Shown here: piece after piece, positions 25,132 through 34,103 of the stretch | Position numbering within the stretch: the stretch's first letter is position 1 | Layout of the letters: each line of letters begins with the position of its first letter | NCBI RefSeq assembly: GCF_014207535.1 | Contig: NZ_JACHGK010000012.1 | Coordinates: 94,843 to 158,842, forward strand | DNA from: Bacillus benzoevorans | GTDB taxonomy: Bacteria > Bacillota > Bacilli > Bacillales > Cytobacillaceae | Reading direction: 5' to 3' | DNA length: 64,000 nt | Notes under the pieces: model-generated | Database searches by the model: none | Seen by the model: the letters and a program-made list of their open reading frames with translations, nothing else | Told to the model about the DNA's origin: nothing | Position numbers and translations under genes: made by a program

Positions 25132-26502
25132 ATTTGATGCGACAGAAGTACTTTTAAGGTTTTGCGCCTTCCCTTTCTTGACAATAAAAGAAAGAATGAA
25201 CAAGACGGCTAATGTTGAAAGACAAACAATGGTTCCAATAAGATTATTTTTATTAAAGATAAAAGCAACAAAGATTCCAGTTAAAGACAAAGCTCCAAAT
25301 ATCGTGACGTATGGGAACCACTTCACCTGAAAAGTAGGTTTAAGCGGGTAATACGGGCGAAGTTTTATCTGGGCACAGCAGATTCCGATCCAGATAACTA
25401 AAACTGTAAATCCTGGTATCGACATCAAGTAGCCAATTACTTGATCCGGTGTGATATAGGCTAAGAATACGCCGCACAAGATGAATAAAGTGGTTAAAAT
25501 AATGCCATTAAGCGGGATACCTTTTTTGCTTGTCTGCATAAACATCGCTGGTGCTTCTTTGTTTTGCGCCATCGTAAACAATGTTCGAGAAGTTGCATAA
25601 ATACCGGAATTCGCTGCTGATAAAACGGCAGTTAATAGGACGAAATTCATCATGTGTGCCGCGGCCGGAATTCCAGATAAACTAAAGACTTGTACAAAAG
25701 GACTATCTTGTCCGTTCACTTGATCCCAAGGAATAATCCCGCAGATAATGAGAATAGGCAAAACGTAAAAGAGAATGACACGCAATACGGTGCTTTTAAT
25801 GACTTTAGGGATGACCTTTTCGCTGTCTTTCGTTTCCGTTGCCGCTACTCCGATTAATTCAGCCCCGCCATATGAAAACATCACAACTAAAAAGGCACCC
25901 AGCATACCGCCGATTCCATTTGGGAAAAAGCCGCCATGTGCTGTGTAATTCGACACAGAGACAGTAGAGGATGCCGGGAATACACCCGAAAGAATCAGAG
26001 CTCCTAAAATAATAAAGGCAATTAAAGTAAAGATTTTAATGCTGGCAAACCAAAACTCCATCTCTCCATAGTTTTTTACTTCAAAGAGATTAATGCCTAT
26101 GATCACTGCTGCACAAAGGACACTTAATAGCCATAACGGAACATCAGAAAACCAATATTGCAAAAAGCTTCCGGCGGCGATTAATTCGACCACGGTTACC
26201 ACGACCCAGTTGATCCAATAAAGCCAACCGACAATAAAGGATGGCTGAAATCCAAATGCTTTATGAATAAGATGCTGCACATTTAAATTAGGATAAACAG
26301 TGGCCATCTCGCCTAATGCCGCCATAACAATAAACAGCAGCAGACCGCCAATCATATAAGCGATCACAACACTTGGGCCGGCCATATTCAATGTCTCTGA
26401 ACTTCCTTTAAAAATACCCGTTCCGATCATCCCTGCTAAGGCAATGAACTGAACATGCCTAGGTTTTAAACCTCTTTTTAAATCATGCTGATTTTCACTC
26501 AT
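25123..26502 (-). CDS. Amino acid permease (APC family)
   Basis: Proton-coupled amino acid importer of 459 aa with twelve predicted helices. The N-terminal FIALAGMIGTGIFKGS (GxGIF substrate loop) and the FSYGGAELIGVAATETKDSEKVIPK segment are typical of the AAT/GABA-permease branch. I chose ATG at 26502; the upstream GTG at 26511 is less likely. GabP, proline or aromatic amino acid permeases all look similar, so the substrate is open. It is monocistronic, with a 420-bp AT-rich gap upstream. Confidence 0.9.
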   Translation of the reverse strand: MSENQHDLKRGLKPRHVQFIALAGMIGTGIFKGSSETLNMAGPSVVIAYMIGGLLLFIVMAALGEMATVYPNLNVQHLIHKAFGFQPSFIVGWLYWINWVVVTVVELIAAGSFLQYWFSDVPLWLLSVLCAAVIIGINLFEVKNYGEMEFWFASIKIFTLIAFIILGALILSGVFPASSTVSVSNYTAHGGFFPNGIGGMLGAFLVVMFSYGGAELIGVAATETKDSEKVIPKVIKSTVLRVILFYVLPILIICGIIPWDQVNGQDSPFVQVFSLSGIPAAAHMMNFVLLTAVLSAANSGIYATSRTLFTMAQNKEAPAMFMQTSKKGIPLNGIILTTLFILCGVFLAYITPDQVIGYLMSIPGFTVLVIWIGICCAQIKLRPYYPLKPTFQVKWFPYVTIFGALSLTGIFVAFIFNKNNLIGTIVCLSTLAVLFILSFIVKKGKAQNLKSTSVASNEV

Positions 26503-26922
26503 GAGCTTCACACCCTGTTATTTTTATCTACTATTAAACTGTGACAATAAAAAATCTCATTTACTAATGTAATTAAACGCTTTTAAGTAGTGAAGAATTA
26601 CTATCTCAATATATCATATTTTATCTCTGTGTCAATGTGAAACGGAAAGGGAAATGGCAGCTTTAAATGAATTATTTTAGAATATCTGGAAGTAATGGAG
26701 GAGACAAACTAGCAGATCTATCAAATTAAGTTAAAGAGGATAATGAAATAAAATTTTGAACGTTTTGTGAACAAAATAGATGCAAAGATTTCATAGGTTG
26801 TGCTATGATAGATATAATTATTAGAATATTCAAACAATACTACTAACATGCAAGTTTATCATAAAGATTCTGGGGCAATAATGGTTTTAAGACATTGTTT
26901 TCATTATTTGGAGGTGGGTAAA
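26503..26922. other. Intergenic region with divergent promoters
   Basis: No gene is evident. The near-palindrome TTTTGTGAACAAAA occurs around 26763 and resembles redox or anaerobic regulator sites, but the match is too loose to name one. A -10-like TATGAT lies near 26811. Confidence 0.3.
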
Positions 26923-27051
26923 ATGAATTTCATTTATATTCTCAATTTCTTGATTCCGATCCTTTTTGTTGCGGTCTTTGGTTTTTGGTTAGATGGATCG
27001 ACACAGCCGGATCAAGACAAAGTAAGAAAAAAGCTGCAAAGAATTAAATAA
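26923..27051 (+). CDS. Small membrane protein (42 aa)
   Basis: A GGAGGTGGG site lies just before the ATG. The protein has one hydrophobic helix (FIYILNFLIPILFVAVFGFWL) and a charged cytoplasmic tail ending in KVRKKLQRIK. It stands alone with its own terminator. I do not recognise a family. The clear translation signal and one-helix layout support a real gene. Confidence 0.6.
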   Translation: MNFIYILNFLIPILFVAVFGFWLDGSTQPDQDKVRKKLQRIK

Positions 27052-27068
27052 TAAAAGGAAGTTCGGCG

Positions 27069-27103
27069 AAACCATACGTTGAAAAATCACGTATGGTTTT
27101 TAT
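27069..27103 (+). terminator. Terminator of the 42-aa membrane protein gene
   Basis: Stem AAACCATACG / CGTATGGTTT followed by TTATTTTT. Confidence 0.75.
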
Positions 27104-27477
27104 TTTTCATCGAAAGCTGGCTAAAAAAGGATTTCCTTATTAACTACATATAGAACGTGTGCAAGGGATTTCTCGCAGCAGAGAAAATATCACTACTCAA
27201 AAAATAATTTTTTAATATCGCTAAAAATCAAAAATAATTTTATATTATTCTAAATATTTGAAAAATACAGTGGAAATAAGCTATAATAGTAAAAAGATTT
27301 GTCCTCATCCGCCATGTTTATCATTAGACTTCAGGAGTGGCGGCAGTTGGGACGATAGGATTTGTTAGGTGAAAAGAAGAACTTTATGCCCAGATTCTGG
27401 AGATTTCGTCGAAGTTTACTTCTTATAGGAAATTAGTTATAATTATATTGCCAATTGATAATTAGGAGGTTTCAAAA
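27104..27477. other. Gap before the recombinase gene
   Basis: No gene is visible. A stem CCGCCA / TGGCGG (27309-27314, 27338-27343) with a 23-nt loop stands out from the AT-rich surroundings. It could be a leader structure or a recombination site. I found no attachment-site repeat. Confidence 0.3.
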
Positions 27478-28323
27478 TTGAAAAAAAATTCTTCTGAAGC
27501 TATTCCGCTGATTCTTGATTTTTGCATTTGGTTAGAAGAGCAAAAGAAATCACCCAATACGGTAAAAACGTATGGACGTGAGTTAGAGAAGTATCAAGAG
27601 TGGCTTCAAGAGAAGGGATCAGGGATTGAGCAATTACAAAAGTCGGATATCCAATCCTATATCTATTATTTAGAAGAGCAGCAAAAGAGTGTGACAACTA
27701 TCGATAAGACGATTGGTGTCATCCGGACGTTTGCCAAATTTTTAAAAAGACCCGAGCTTACTTTTGCCCTAGATATGAAACCTGTTGAAAAAAACAATGA
27801 AATTGAAACACTGTCTGCTAAAGAATATACGCAGTTATTTAAAAGTGTGCAAGCAGACGGAGACCTTCGTAATATCACGATTGTATACGTGCTGCTGCAT
27901 ACAGGGGTTCGAATTTCGGAGTTGTGCAATCTAAACCGATCGGATATTGATATAGAGAAGCATGAATTGCGAATCCGCAAAATGAATGAGGAAGATCGGA
28001 TTGTTCCTCTGTCAGAAGAGGCCAGAAAGTATTTGGAATTGTATCTCGAGTCTCATTCACATGAAGCCGTATTTATTTCAAATGTAGGAGAGCGTTTAAC
28101 CGAAAGGGCTGTGCAATATATGCTCAAAAAATATGATGTAAATCCGCAAAAATTAAGACATACATTTTGTCAAAGACTGATTGATAATCATGTCGATATC
28201 GAAACGGTATCCCGCCTCGCTGGTCACAGGGACATCAATGTGACAAAAAAATATGTTAAAGCCCAGATGAACAAACATAAAATAGAAAATGCAATTAATG
28301 ATGCTTTTAAAATGACAAAATAG
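27478..28323 (+). CDS. Tyrosine recombinase/integrase
   Basis: A 281-aa XerC/D-like recombinase. An N-terminal SAM-like core-binding domain (residues 5-90) precedes the catalytic domain. Catalytic residues are Arg145 (TGVRISEL), a probable hairpin Lys near 168, Arg227 (KLRHTF), His250 (LAGHRD) and the nucleophile Tyr259. The first His of the usual HxxR box is replaced by Gln224. It starts with TTG behind AGGAGG. No phage or conjugation genes are nearby, and a relic of an IS605-type element follows. It could be a solitary integrase or a chromosomal recombinase. Confidence 0.88.
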   Translation: MKKNSSEAIPLILDFCIWLEEQKKSPNTVKTYGRELEKYQEWLQEKGSGIEQLQKSDIQSYIYYLEEQQKSVTTIDKTIGVIRTFAKFLKRPELTFALDMKPVEKNNEIETLSAKEYTQLFKSVQADGDLRNITIVYVLLHTGVRISELCNLNRSDIDIEKHELRIRKMNEEDRIVPLSEEARKYLELYLESHSHEAVFISNVGERLTERAVQYMLKKYDVNPQKLRHTFCQRLIDNHVDIETVSRLAGHRDINVTKKYVKAQMNKHKIENAINDAFKMTK

Positions 28324-28499
28324 TTTTCTGTGTAGATAGAAGTGAAAGATCTCTCTGACCATTGACCAAAAAAGCGGTCGCAATGGAAACTTGGATATAG
28401 TAACCAATAAGGTTGGAAACGATTACCGTTGAAAGCATCGTGATAATTTATTAATATAAGAATACAAGCTGCGTTGTACGTAACGATAATTAAGTTTTA

Positions 28500-28625
28500 A
28501 CCTTTAAGCTGTAACAGGGAGTTTAACATCGGAACATGAATGACAAACCTCTGACTATAGTCAGGGAGGGCATGCAGGAGTGTTTCTTGAGAACACCCAC
28601 TTTTAGGAGTGGTGGTTTAAAACTT
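28500..28625 (+). mobile_element. Probable IS200/IS605-family end or omega-RNA relic
   Basis: It contains the perfect palindrome CTGACTATAGTCAG (28551-28564) inside a larger CCTC...GGGAGG hairpin, then a terminal hairpin around CCCAC-TTTTAG-GAGTGG (28596-28614). Such paired hairpins mark the right ends of TnpB-type IS605/IS1341 elements, where the guide RNA scaffold lies. No tnpA or tnpB is present, so it would be a decayed or non-autonomous copy. The rest of 28324-28781 has an imperfect inverted repeat at 28359-28386 and no gene. Confidence 0.5.
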
Positions 28626-28727
28626 TCTTAGTATAATGATACGGCAAAAGCGGCTCTTTCAAACTGATACCAAGCCAGTTTCCAAACGGGGGCTGGTTTT
28701 TTTGTATTGGATTTGATGATAGACTGG

Positions 28728-28766
28728 AACAATGAACCCCGCTTTTGAGCGGGGTTCATTGTTTAG
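28728..28766. terminator. Terminator of the KinB-like gene
   Basis: A 15-bp perfect stem (AACAATGAACCCCGC and complement) with a 6-nt loop, just downstream of the minus-strand stop. Confidence 0.85.
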
Positions 28767-28781
28767 AATACTAGATTATGA

Positions 28782-30065
28782 TTAAAGTGCTATATGAGTA
28801 ATATTTGTATCAATTTCGCTATTTTCCGCTGAAATAGGAAGATCAATGGTAAAAGTAGTGCCTTTTCCTTTTTCACTCATAACGGAAATTTTCCCTTTTA
28901 TATCCTCAATCACCCGGTAGGCCACCATCATCCCTAGACCTGTACCTTTTTGTCCTTTTGTCGTGAAGTAAGGTTTCCCTAATCTCTCCATTTGATCTTG
29001 GTCCATTCCAATACCGGTATCTTTAATTTTAATCTCCATTAAATCATCATGTTTTCTCATTCCGATTTCTAATGTTCCACCGTCAGGCATCGCTTCAATC
29101 GCATTTTTCATAAAATTTAAAAAGGCCTGCTGGATGATTTTCTTTTCACCATAAATCCAAAAGGGGGAGAGACTTTTATTCACGACAATAGAGTTCATGC
29201 GGGCAAGGGGACTGATTAATTCTATTACATATTCAATAAGGTGTTCCATATTGATTGTTTCAATTTTTTCTGGTGCCGGTTTGGCAAAAGTAAGGAAATC
29301 CCGGATGATTGTCTCCGATCTTTCTAATTCCTTTAAAGCAATTCCGATATATTTTTTCTTAAGCAGATCCTCTTCATTTTCCTTTAAAAGCTGCATAAAC
29401 CCTTTTGCTCCGGTTAGTCCATTGCGAATCTCATGGGAAATAGAGGCACTTAAATGGCTGACCATTTCCATTTTCTCCACATCAATGACTTTTCTTCTGA
29501 TTTGGTGATTCGTCCGGATTCTTTCAATTGTCAGAATACTAATCACGATACAGGTAATTTTATAGATTGCACCAAATAAAGTGATATGGAAAGGAGTATT
29601 GGAAAGAAAGACATAATGGTAGATATAAAAACTGAATCCGAAATTGAATAGGACGAAACCGGATGCGATCAGCAGTTTTGCACTTTTTCCAGAGTGGGTA
29701 AATTTCTTATAAAAAAGCAGTGTCCAAAACGGGATTAATCCATAATTAATGATGGTTCCCCAAAATCCCATATCGATGCCTAATAAGTATCGGTAAAAAA
29801 CGATAAATAAGTACAATCCAACACTGGCAATGGGACCGCCATACAAGCCGGCAATGATAAAGGGGACAATCCGGATATCGACATTAAAGCCTTCATTTAC
29901 AGTAAAAGGAAATGTCATACAAAAAAAGATCGCCACTAAACCGGCAAAAAAAGTGTATATACTCACGTGTCTACAGGATAGTTTTTTCGGATATACCTCT
30001 AATAAATGCTGTGTGATCAGCAGTACGACCAATAGAATTAAAACATTGATCAAAATCTCATTCAT
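28782..30065 (-). CDS. Sensor histidine kinase, KinB/KinD-like (sporulation type)
   Basis: Membrane kinase of 427 aa. About six N-terminal helices contain the 5TMR-LYT-like segment IVPFIIAGLYGGPIASVGLYLFIVFYR. The phospho-acceptor His211 lies in SISHEIRNGLTG. The ATP-binding N, G1 and G2 boxes follow (NAIEAM, DTGIGM, KGTGLGMM). No cognate response regulator is adjacent, as is usual for kinases that feed the Spo0F phosphorelay. AGGAG precedes the ATG. A role in starting sporulation is inferred from family resemblance. Confidence 0.88.
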   Translation of the reverse strand: MNEILINVLILLVVLLITQHLLEVYPKKLSCRHVSIYTFFAGLVAIFFCMTFPFTVNEGFNVDIRIVPFIIAGLYGGPIASVGLYLFIVFYRYLLGIDMGFWGTIINYGLIPFWTLLFYKKFTHSGKSAKLLIASGFVLFNFGFSFYIYHYVFLSNTPFHITLFGAIYKITCIVISILTIERIRTNHQIRRKVIDVEKMEMVSHLSASISHEIRNGLTGAKGFMQLLKENEEDLLKKKYIGIALKELERSETIIRDFLTFAKPAPEKIETINMEHLIEYVIELISPLARMNSIVVNKSLSPFWIYGEKKIIQQAFLNFMKNAIEAMPDGGTLEIGMRKHDDLMEIKIKDTGIGMDQDQMERLGKPYFTTKGQKGTGLGMMVAYRVIEDIKGKISVMSEKGKGTTFTIDLPISAENSEIDTNITHIAL

Positions 30066-30315
30066 TTGAAAACTCCTAAGTGAAATAATAGATGTATTTT
30101 ATCACAGATCCGACACAATTAAGAGAATGAATGATTCTTCTATTTTCGACAAACTTCAACCCTTTTGCCTTGTGCAGCAGGGTTTCTCCTTCCATGAAAA
30201 AATAGTTAAAATTTTTCAACTACTTCATACAAATCCCATAAATTTTCCATTCGGATATCACATGTCTTATGTAAACTCAAAATGAATTCATAGATCAATA
30301 AATGGGGGATAAAAG

Positions 30316-30909
30316 TTGAAAAAGAAAAGAGCAATATCCATCATTACAGCAAGCTTTCTCTTTGTTTTAGCCATTATTTTTGCATTAGGAGCAGGGATGT
30401 ATAAAAATACGGTTTCTGCGGAGAAGGCACAGTTTGAAGCGAAGATTCCTGATAAGAATAATGCTCCGATTGTGCTTGATTTAGCTGCGCAGGGGATGCC
30501 GAAAAGTCTCGTACAGCCGGGAATGGTGCAAATCGCTAATGGGCACGGACCAACAGGCATTCTGAACAACTGTAAAGCAGACTTGGATGTGCAAGTGGTC
30601 TTAGAGGGTTTTCCAGGGGATGTGGAGCTTACATTGTCAGAAGTAGAGTATGACGAAAATACCTTTAAACTAAAAGATAAACTGAAGCCGGGGGAAAGCT
30701 TTAAAATGGAGCTCCTAGCTGAAATTCCAAAAGAATTAAGAAAAAAACCGGTCGCCTTTTCCGGCGAAATTCAATTTATCGATCCGAAGGATGGGATGCT
30801 GTTAAGCAGTGTACCTGTGCATGTGGTGAACTCAGAGTATGGAGATCCTTATAAGCAGCTGAATGTTCAGAAGAGTTCCGGATACGGCAATCATGGGGGG
30901 CATCATTAA
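30316..30909 (+). CDS. Membrane-anchored extracellular protein with His-rich C-terminus, unknown function
   Basis: A 197-aa protein starting at TTG behind GGGGGAT. An N-terminal signal anchor (ISIITASFLFVLAIIFALGAGMY) lacks a lipobox. The outer domain is beta-rich (VQVVLEGFPGDVELTLSEVEY), contains one Cys and ends in GYGNHGGHH, which could bind a metal. Its stop overlaps the start of the polyferredoxin gene by one base, so the two are translationally coupled. I do not recognise a family. Its place suggests an electron-transfer or metal-handling partner. Confidence 0.7.
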   Translation: MKKKRAISIITASFLFVLAIIFALGAGMYKNTVSAEKAQFEAKIPDKNNAPIVLDLAAQGMPKSLVQPGMVQIANGHGPTGILNNCKADLDVQVVLEGFPGDVELTLSEVEYDENTFKLKDKLKPGESFKMELLAEIPKELRKKPVAFSGEIQFIDPKDGMLLSSVPVHVVNSEYGDPYKQLNVQKSSGYGNHGGHH

Positions 30910-31838
30910 TGAAGAAATTATGGAAAAAGAAAAAACGAAGCAAAGTGGAAAAGAATTCCCGGAACTTTTTTCTTCGCCGGGGCGGCTGGTATTTATTTGG
31001 TGTGTTCTTATTTTATGCTCCATTTGCGGTCTTTAACCGGGGTTTGAACTGGTTGTTAGGAAATGGAACGGAGGGAGCGATCCATGATACATGTTTACGG
31101 ATGCCGATCACAGATCTATTGAGCGGAAAAGGAATAGATTTATTCACAACCAGAGGAATCAGTTTGCTGCTGTTGGTGGTAACCGCTTTCCTCATTGGTC
31201 CCTTCTTTTGCGGGCGATTATGTGCAGCAGGTGCGTTTACGGAATATTTAGGCAAGCTATGGCCGGATAAATGGAAAATTGATTGGACGAGATTTGTTAA
31301 TCCGGTGCCGATCCGCTATGGATTTCTCGCTGGATTTATCATTGCTCCAGTATTAACAGGTTCGCTTGGATGTTCTTACTGCAGTTATAGTTTTTTTGAA
31401 CGGATGCTGACGGGCGGTTTTTGGGGCGAAGTCGGGATCTTAAGTTCAACCGCAATTTTAACCGCCTTCTTTTGGCTCTTCCTGTTTGGGATTTTTGCCA
31501 AAGGAGGACGCGGTTACTGTAATTATATGTGCCCGGTAGGAGCCTTCCAAAGCTTCATTCATCGTTTCGGAGCGATGTTTGGCTTCACATATAAAATCAA
31601 ATACAGCAGTGAAAAATGTACGAAGTGCCAATCCTGCGTCAAAGCATGTCCGATGGGTGCGCTGCGTAAAGAGGAAGATAAAATTAACTACAGTATTGAT
31701 CATTGTCTAACATGCCGCCAATGTACAGCAGCTTGCCCGACAAAGGCCATTACTTATGGTACTGGCGAGAGAGGCTGGGACAGCAGTATCGTGCCGCAGG
31801 TTCCTATCAAGCAAAATCCTGCAGAAAAAGGAGTTTAA
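30909..31838 (+). CDS. Membrane polyferredoxin, NapH/NosR/CcoG-like
   Basis: A 309-aa membrane protein with about five helices. A CGRLCAAGAF motif and a later CNYMCPVGAF motif mark the NapH/NosR-type membrane core. Two classical 4Fe-4S motifs follow at the C-terminus (CTKCQSCVKACP and CLTCRQCTAACP). Such proteins pass electrons from quinol or cytoplasmic donors across the membrane. It is the second gene of a three-gene cassette and is followed after 4 nt by a Cys-rich peptide gene. An electron-donor role for NosZ or for the peptide is possible; neither is shown. Confidence 0.85.
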   Translation: MKKLWKKKKRSKVEKNSRNFFLRRGGWYLFGVFLFYAPFAVFNRGLNWLLGNGTEGAIHDTCLRMPITDLLSGKGIDLFTTRGISLLLLVVTAFLIGPFFCGRLCAAGAFTEYLGKLWPDKWKIDWTRFVNPVPIRYGFLAGFIIAPVLTGSLGCSYCSYSFFERMLTGGFWGEVGILSSTAILTAFFWLFLFGIFAKGGRGYCNYMCPVGAFQSFIHRFGAMFGFTYKIKYSSEKCTKCQSCVKACPMGALRKEEDKINYSIDHCLTCRQCTAACPTKAITYGTGERGWDSSIVPQVPIKQNPAEKGV

Positions 31839-31842
31839 GAGG

Positions 31843-32064
31843 ATGAAAGAGGCTATTTCTAAGACTAAGAAAAAAATCGCAGCGATTTCTACCGGAATTG
31901 GAGCAGCCGGGTTAACAGTCGGCACATCTTTGACTGGAACGGCAAGCGCTGCATGTACAGGTGCATGCGGTTCCTGCGGTCTTGGATGCGGCTCGATTGC
32001 CGCTGTTGCCGCTGCCGGTTTTGTTGTTGTAGCAAGCAGAAAACGTCTCGGAAAGAAAAAGTGA
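31843..32064 (+). CDS. Small Cys-rich exported membrane peptide (73 aa)
   Basis: The start at 31843 follows AAAGGAG. A long signal-like N-terminus ends in TASA. Then comes a compact CTGACGSCGLGCG core (Cys spaced x3, x2, x3), a hydrophobic helix (IAAVAAAGFVVVAS) and a basic tail. The layout is that of a single-pass peptide with an exported Cys cluster next to the membrane. Four cysteines in this spacing could hold an iron-sulfur cluster, copper or disulfides, or be a modified peptide. It is tightly linked to the polyferredoxin gene and has its own terminator. No family recognised. Confidence 0.75.
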   Translation: MKEAISKTKKKIAAISTGIGAAGLTVGTSLTGTASAACTGACGSCGLGCGSIAAVAAAGFVVVASRKRLGKKK

Positions 32065-32071
32065 AAATGAT

Positions 32072-32106
32072 GGGGGACAGCAGATGAGCTGTCCCCCTAT
32101 TTTTTC
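32072..32106 (+). terminator. Terminator of the polyferredoxin/Cys-peptide operon
   Basis: Stem GGGGGACAGC / GCTGTCCCCC (32072-32081, 32088-32097) followed by TATTTTTT. Confidence 0.88.
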
Positions 32107-32229
32107 AACTAGGAAGACTCTTCCGAAAGTGCGGCAAACTTCACTTTTACAGAACTTCCCTCCACCCCTGCAACTCATGATATACTTTAAATTGGCAATA
32201 AGCTGTGCATTAGCGGAGAGGAGTATATT

Positions 32230-33315
32230 GTGAAGATTTTTTGGCTTCGCTTTAGCGTGTTTTGTGTTTTATGGATATGTTTGATAAGACTTGATAGCAG
32301 CAGCCTTTCATGGGGAATCATCGTGTTTTCCCTGGCACTCGCTTTTTATTTTTTATTATCGTTAAAAGAATTACCCCTGCTATTATATTTATTATTATCG
32401 ATTATATCTTTAGCAACTGGTTTGTTGTTCACAGAGAGTGTTTTCTTTACAATGCTCATTTTGCTCTATTTATTGATTGATTCCACTTATTCGCTTAATG
32501 AAAAAAGGTTTCAATTTTATGCCGCTATAAACGTATTCTGCATTATTCTCTTATTATGGAAAGACCCGAATCAATGGCTGCCATGGGCATTCATCAGCTT
32601 ATTCGTTTCGTTCTTGGTTCTGAAAAGCAATTCTATGGCAAATGAACGGATGGAGCAAAAAGAAATCTATGGAGAATTGTTAGGCGAATATCGCAAACTA
32701 AAGCGGATGAATCTTGAAAGGGAGCGGGACGCCCGGATTCAGGAGCGAACCATGATGGCACGCGATATCCACGATTCCGTTGGTCATCGTTTAACCGCTT
32801 TGTTAATGAAGCTGGAAATATTGAGCATGCAGCATCCAAATTCCGATTACGATGATTTAAAAAGAATGGCAAAAGAAAGCCTCGAAGAAATCAGGCACTC
32901 TGTTAAAACGCTGCAGACGGAAGAAAATGAAGGGATTGCCACCGTCGTCCAGTTAATTCGCAAGCTGGAGGCGGAAAGCCATATTTCCGTTCAGTTTACG
33001 ATGAAACAGGGAATCCTTTCAGTGCCCTTAAATAATGAAAAAAGTGTTGTGCTTTATCGTGTCATCCAGGAGGGCTTGACCAATGCGATGCGCCATGCAG
33101 GTTCAAGGGAGGTACAGGTGACACTGGGAAAATCAGCAATTGGAGACATCCAATTTATGATTAGCAATCGTGTATTCATGCCAAAGCCTTTTACATTTGG
33201 CTTTGGTTTAAAAAATATGAAAGCACGGATTGAAGGAATAAAGGGAACATTGGAAGTGTATCAAACAGAGGATCAATTTGTCTTGACTGGTACCATTCCA
33301 AACAGGGAGGGATAA
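32230..33315 (+). CDS. NarL-type sensor histidine kinase
   Basis: A 361-aa kinase with five or six N-terminal helices (residues 5-135) and almost no outer loops, so it probably senses in the membrane. A coiled linker precedes the HisKA_3 box with His181 (ARDIHDSVGHRL). A short HATPase domain ends with GFGLKNM. It starts at GTG behind GAGAGGAG. Its stop is 3 nt before the response regulator. The arrangement (kinase, regulator, ABC exporter) resembles systems that respond to membrane-active compounds. The signal is unknown. Confidence 0.9.
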   Translation: MKIFWLRFSVFCVLWICLIRLDSSSLSWGIIVFSLALAFYFLLSLKELPLLLYLLLSIISLATGLLFTESVFFTMLILLYLLIDSTYSLNEKRFQFYAAINVFCIILLLWKDPNQWLPWAFISLFVSFLVLKSNSMANERMEQKEIYGELLGEYRKLKRMNLERERDARIQERTMMARDIHDSVGHRLTALLMKLEILSMQHPNSDYDDLKRMAKESLEEIRHSVKTLQTEENEGIATVVQLIRKLEAESHISVQFTMKQGILSVPLNNEKSVVLYRVIQEGLTNAMRHAGSREVQVTLGKSAIGDIQFMISNRVFMPKPFTFGFGLKNMKARIEGIKGTLEVYQTEDQFVLTGTIPNREG

Positions 33316-33318
33316 GAA

Positions 33319-33951
33319 ATGTGGCAAGTGCTGCTGGTGGAGGACCAATCCATCGTTAGACAAGGGTTAAAAATGATCCTAGAGCAGGACCCAAATATAA
33401 CGGTCGCACATGAAGCCGAAAATGGGAGACAGGCGCTCGAGATCATGGAAAAGCATATCATTGATTTTATTATGATGGATGTGCGGATGCCGGTCATGAA
33501 CGGAATAGAAGCAACCCGGATCATTAAAGAACGCTGGCCGAATACGAAAATTTTAATCCTAACCACCTTTAACGATGATGAATATGCGCTGCAGGCCTTA
33601 AAGGATGGAGCCAATGGATTTTTGTTAAAAACGTCTGAAGCGGCGAAATTAATGGAAGCGGTATATAGCTGTATGAAAGGCGGTTTAACGCTGCATGATG
33701 AAGTAGCAGCCAAAGTGATGCCCAGGCTGCTGCAACAGAGTGAAAAACCAACTATTGATGTCGATCTTTCTCCAAGAGAGTTGGAGATTACAAGACTTGT
33801 CGGGGAAGGGCTGACAAATAAGGAGATTTCTGAAACTCTCCATTTGTCCATTGGTACCGTAAAAAACCATATTACGCAAATTCTGCATAAAACAGACCTG
33901 CGCGATCGAACGCAGCTGGCTATTTATGCGGTCAAACATGATATTCAATAA
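33319..33951 (+). CDS. NarL/FixJ-type response regulator
   Basis: A 210-aa regulator with an N-terminal receiver domain; the acceptor Asp54 lies in IMMDVRMPVMNG. A C-terminal LuxR-type HTH (LSPRELEITRLVGEGLTNKEISETLHLSIGTVKNHI) follows. It is paired with the kinase just upstream and probably controls the ABC transporter genes that follow after 150 bp. Confidence 0.92.
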   Translation: MWQVLLVEDQSIVRQGLKMILEQDPNITVAHEAENGRQALEIMEKHIIDFIMMDVRMPVMNGIEATRIIKERWPNTKILILTTFNDDEYALQALKDGANGFLLKTSEAAKLMEAVYSCMKGGLTLHDEVAAKVMPRLLQQSEKPTIDVDLSPRELEITRLVGEGLTNKEISETLHLSIGTVKNHITQILHKTDLRDRTQLAIYAVKHDIQ

Positions 33952-34103
33952 TCATACGTAACAGCCTTCCAGCCTCTTGGGGGCTTTTCTTTTGCAAAAT
34001 AGAAAAAGTGACGCAGGTCACATCTTTTTCGTGATTAAATGACTGCAGACAGTATGTGCATGGATTATAAAATCGTATGATAGGATTAGGAGGCGAAATA
34101 AGA

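Noticed and set aside
26568..26582. cre-like sequence upstream of the permease
   Set aside because: Several fixed positions of the consensus are missed; it is too weak to call.
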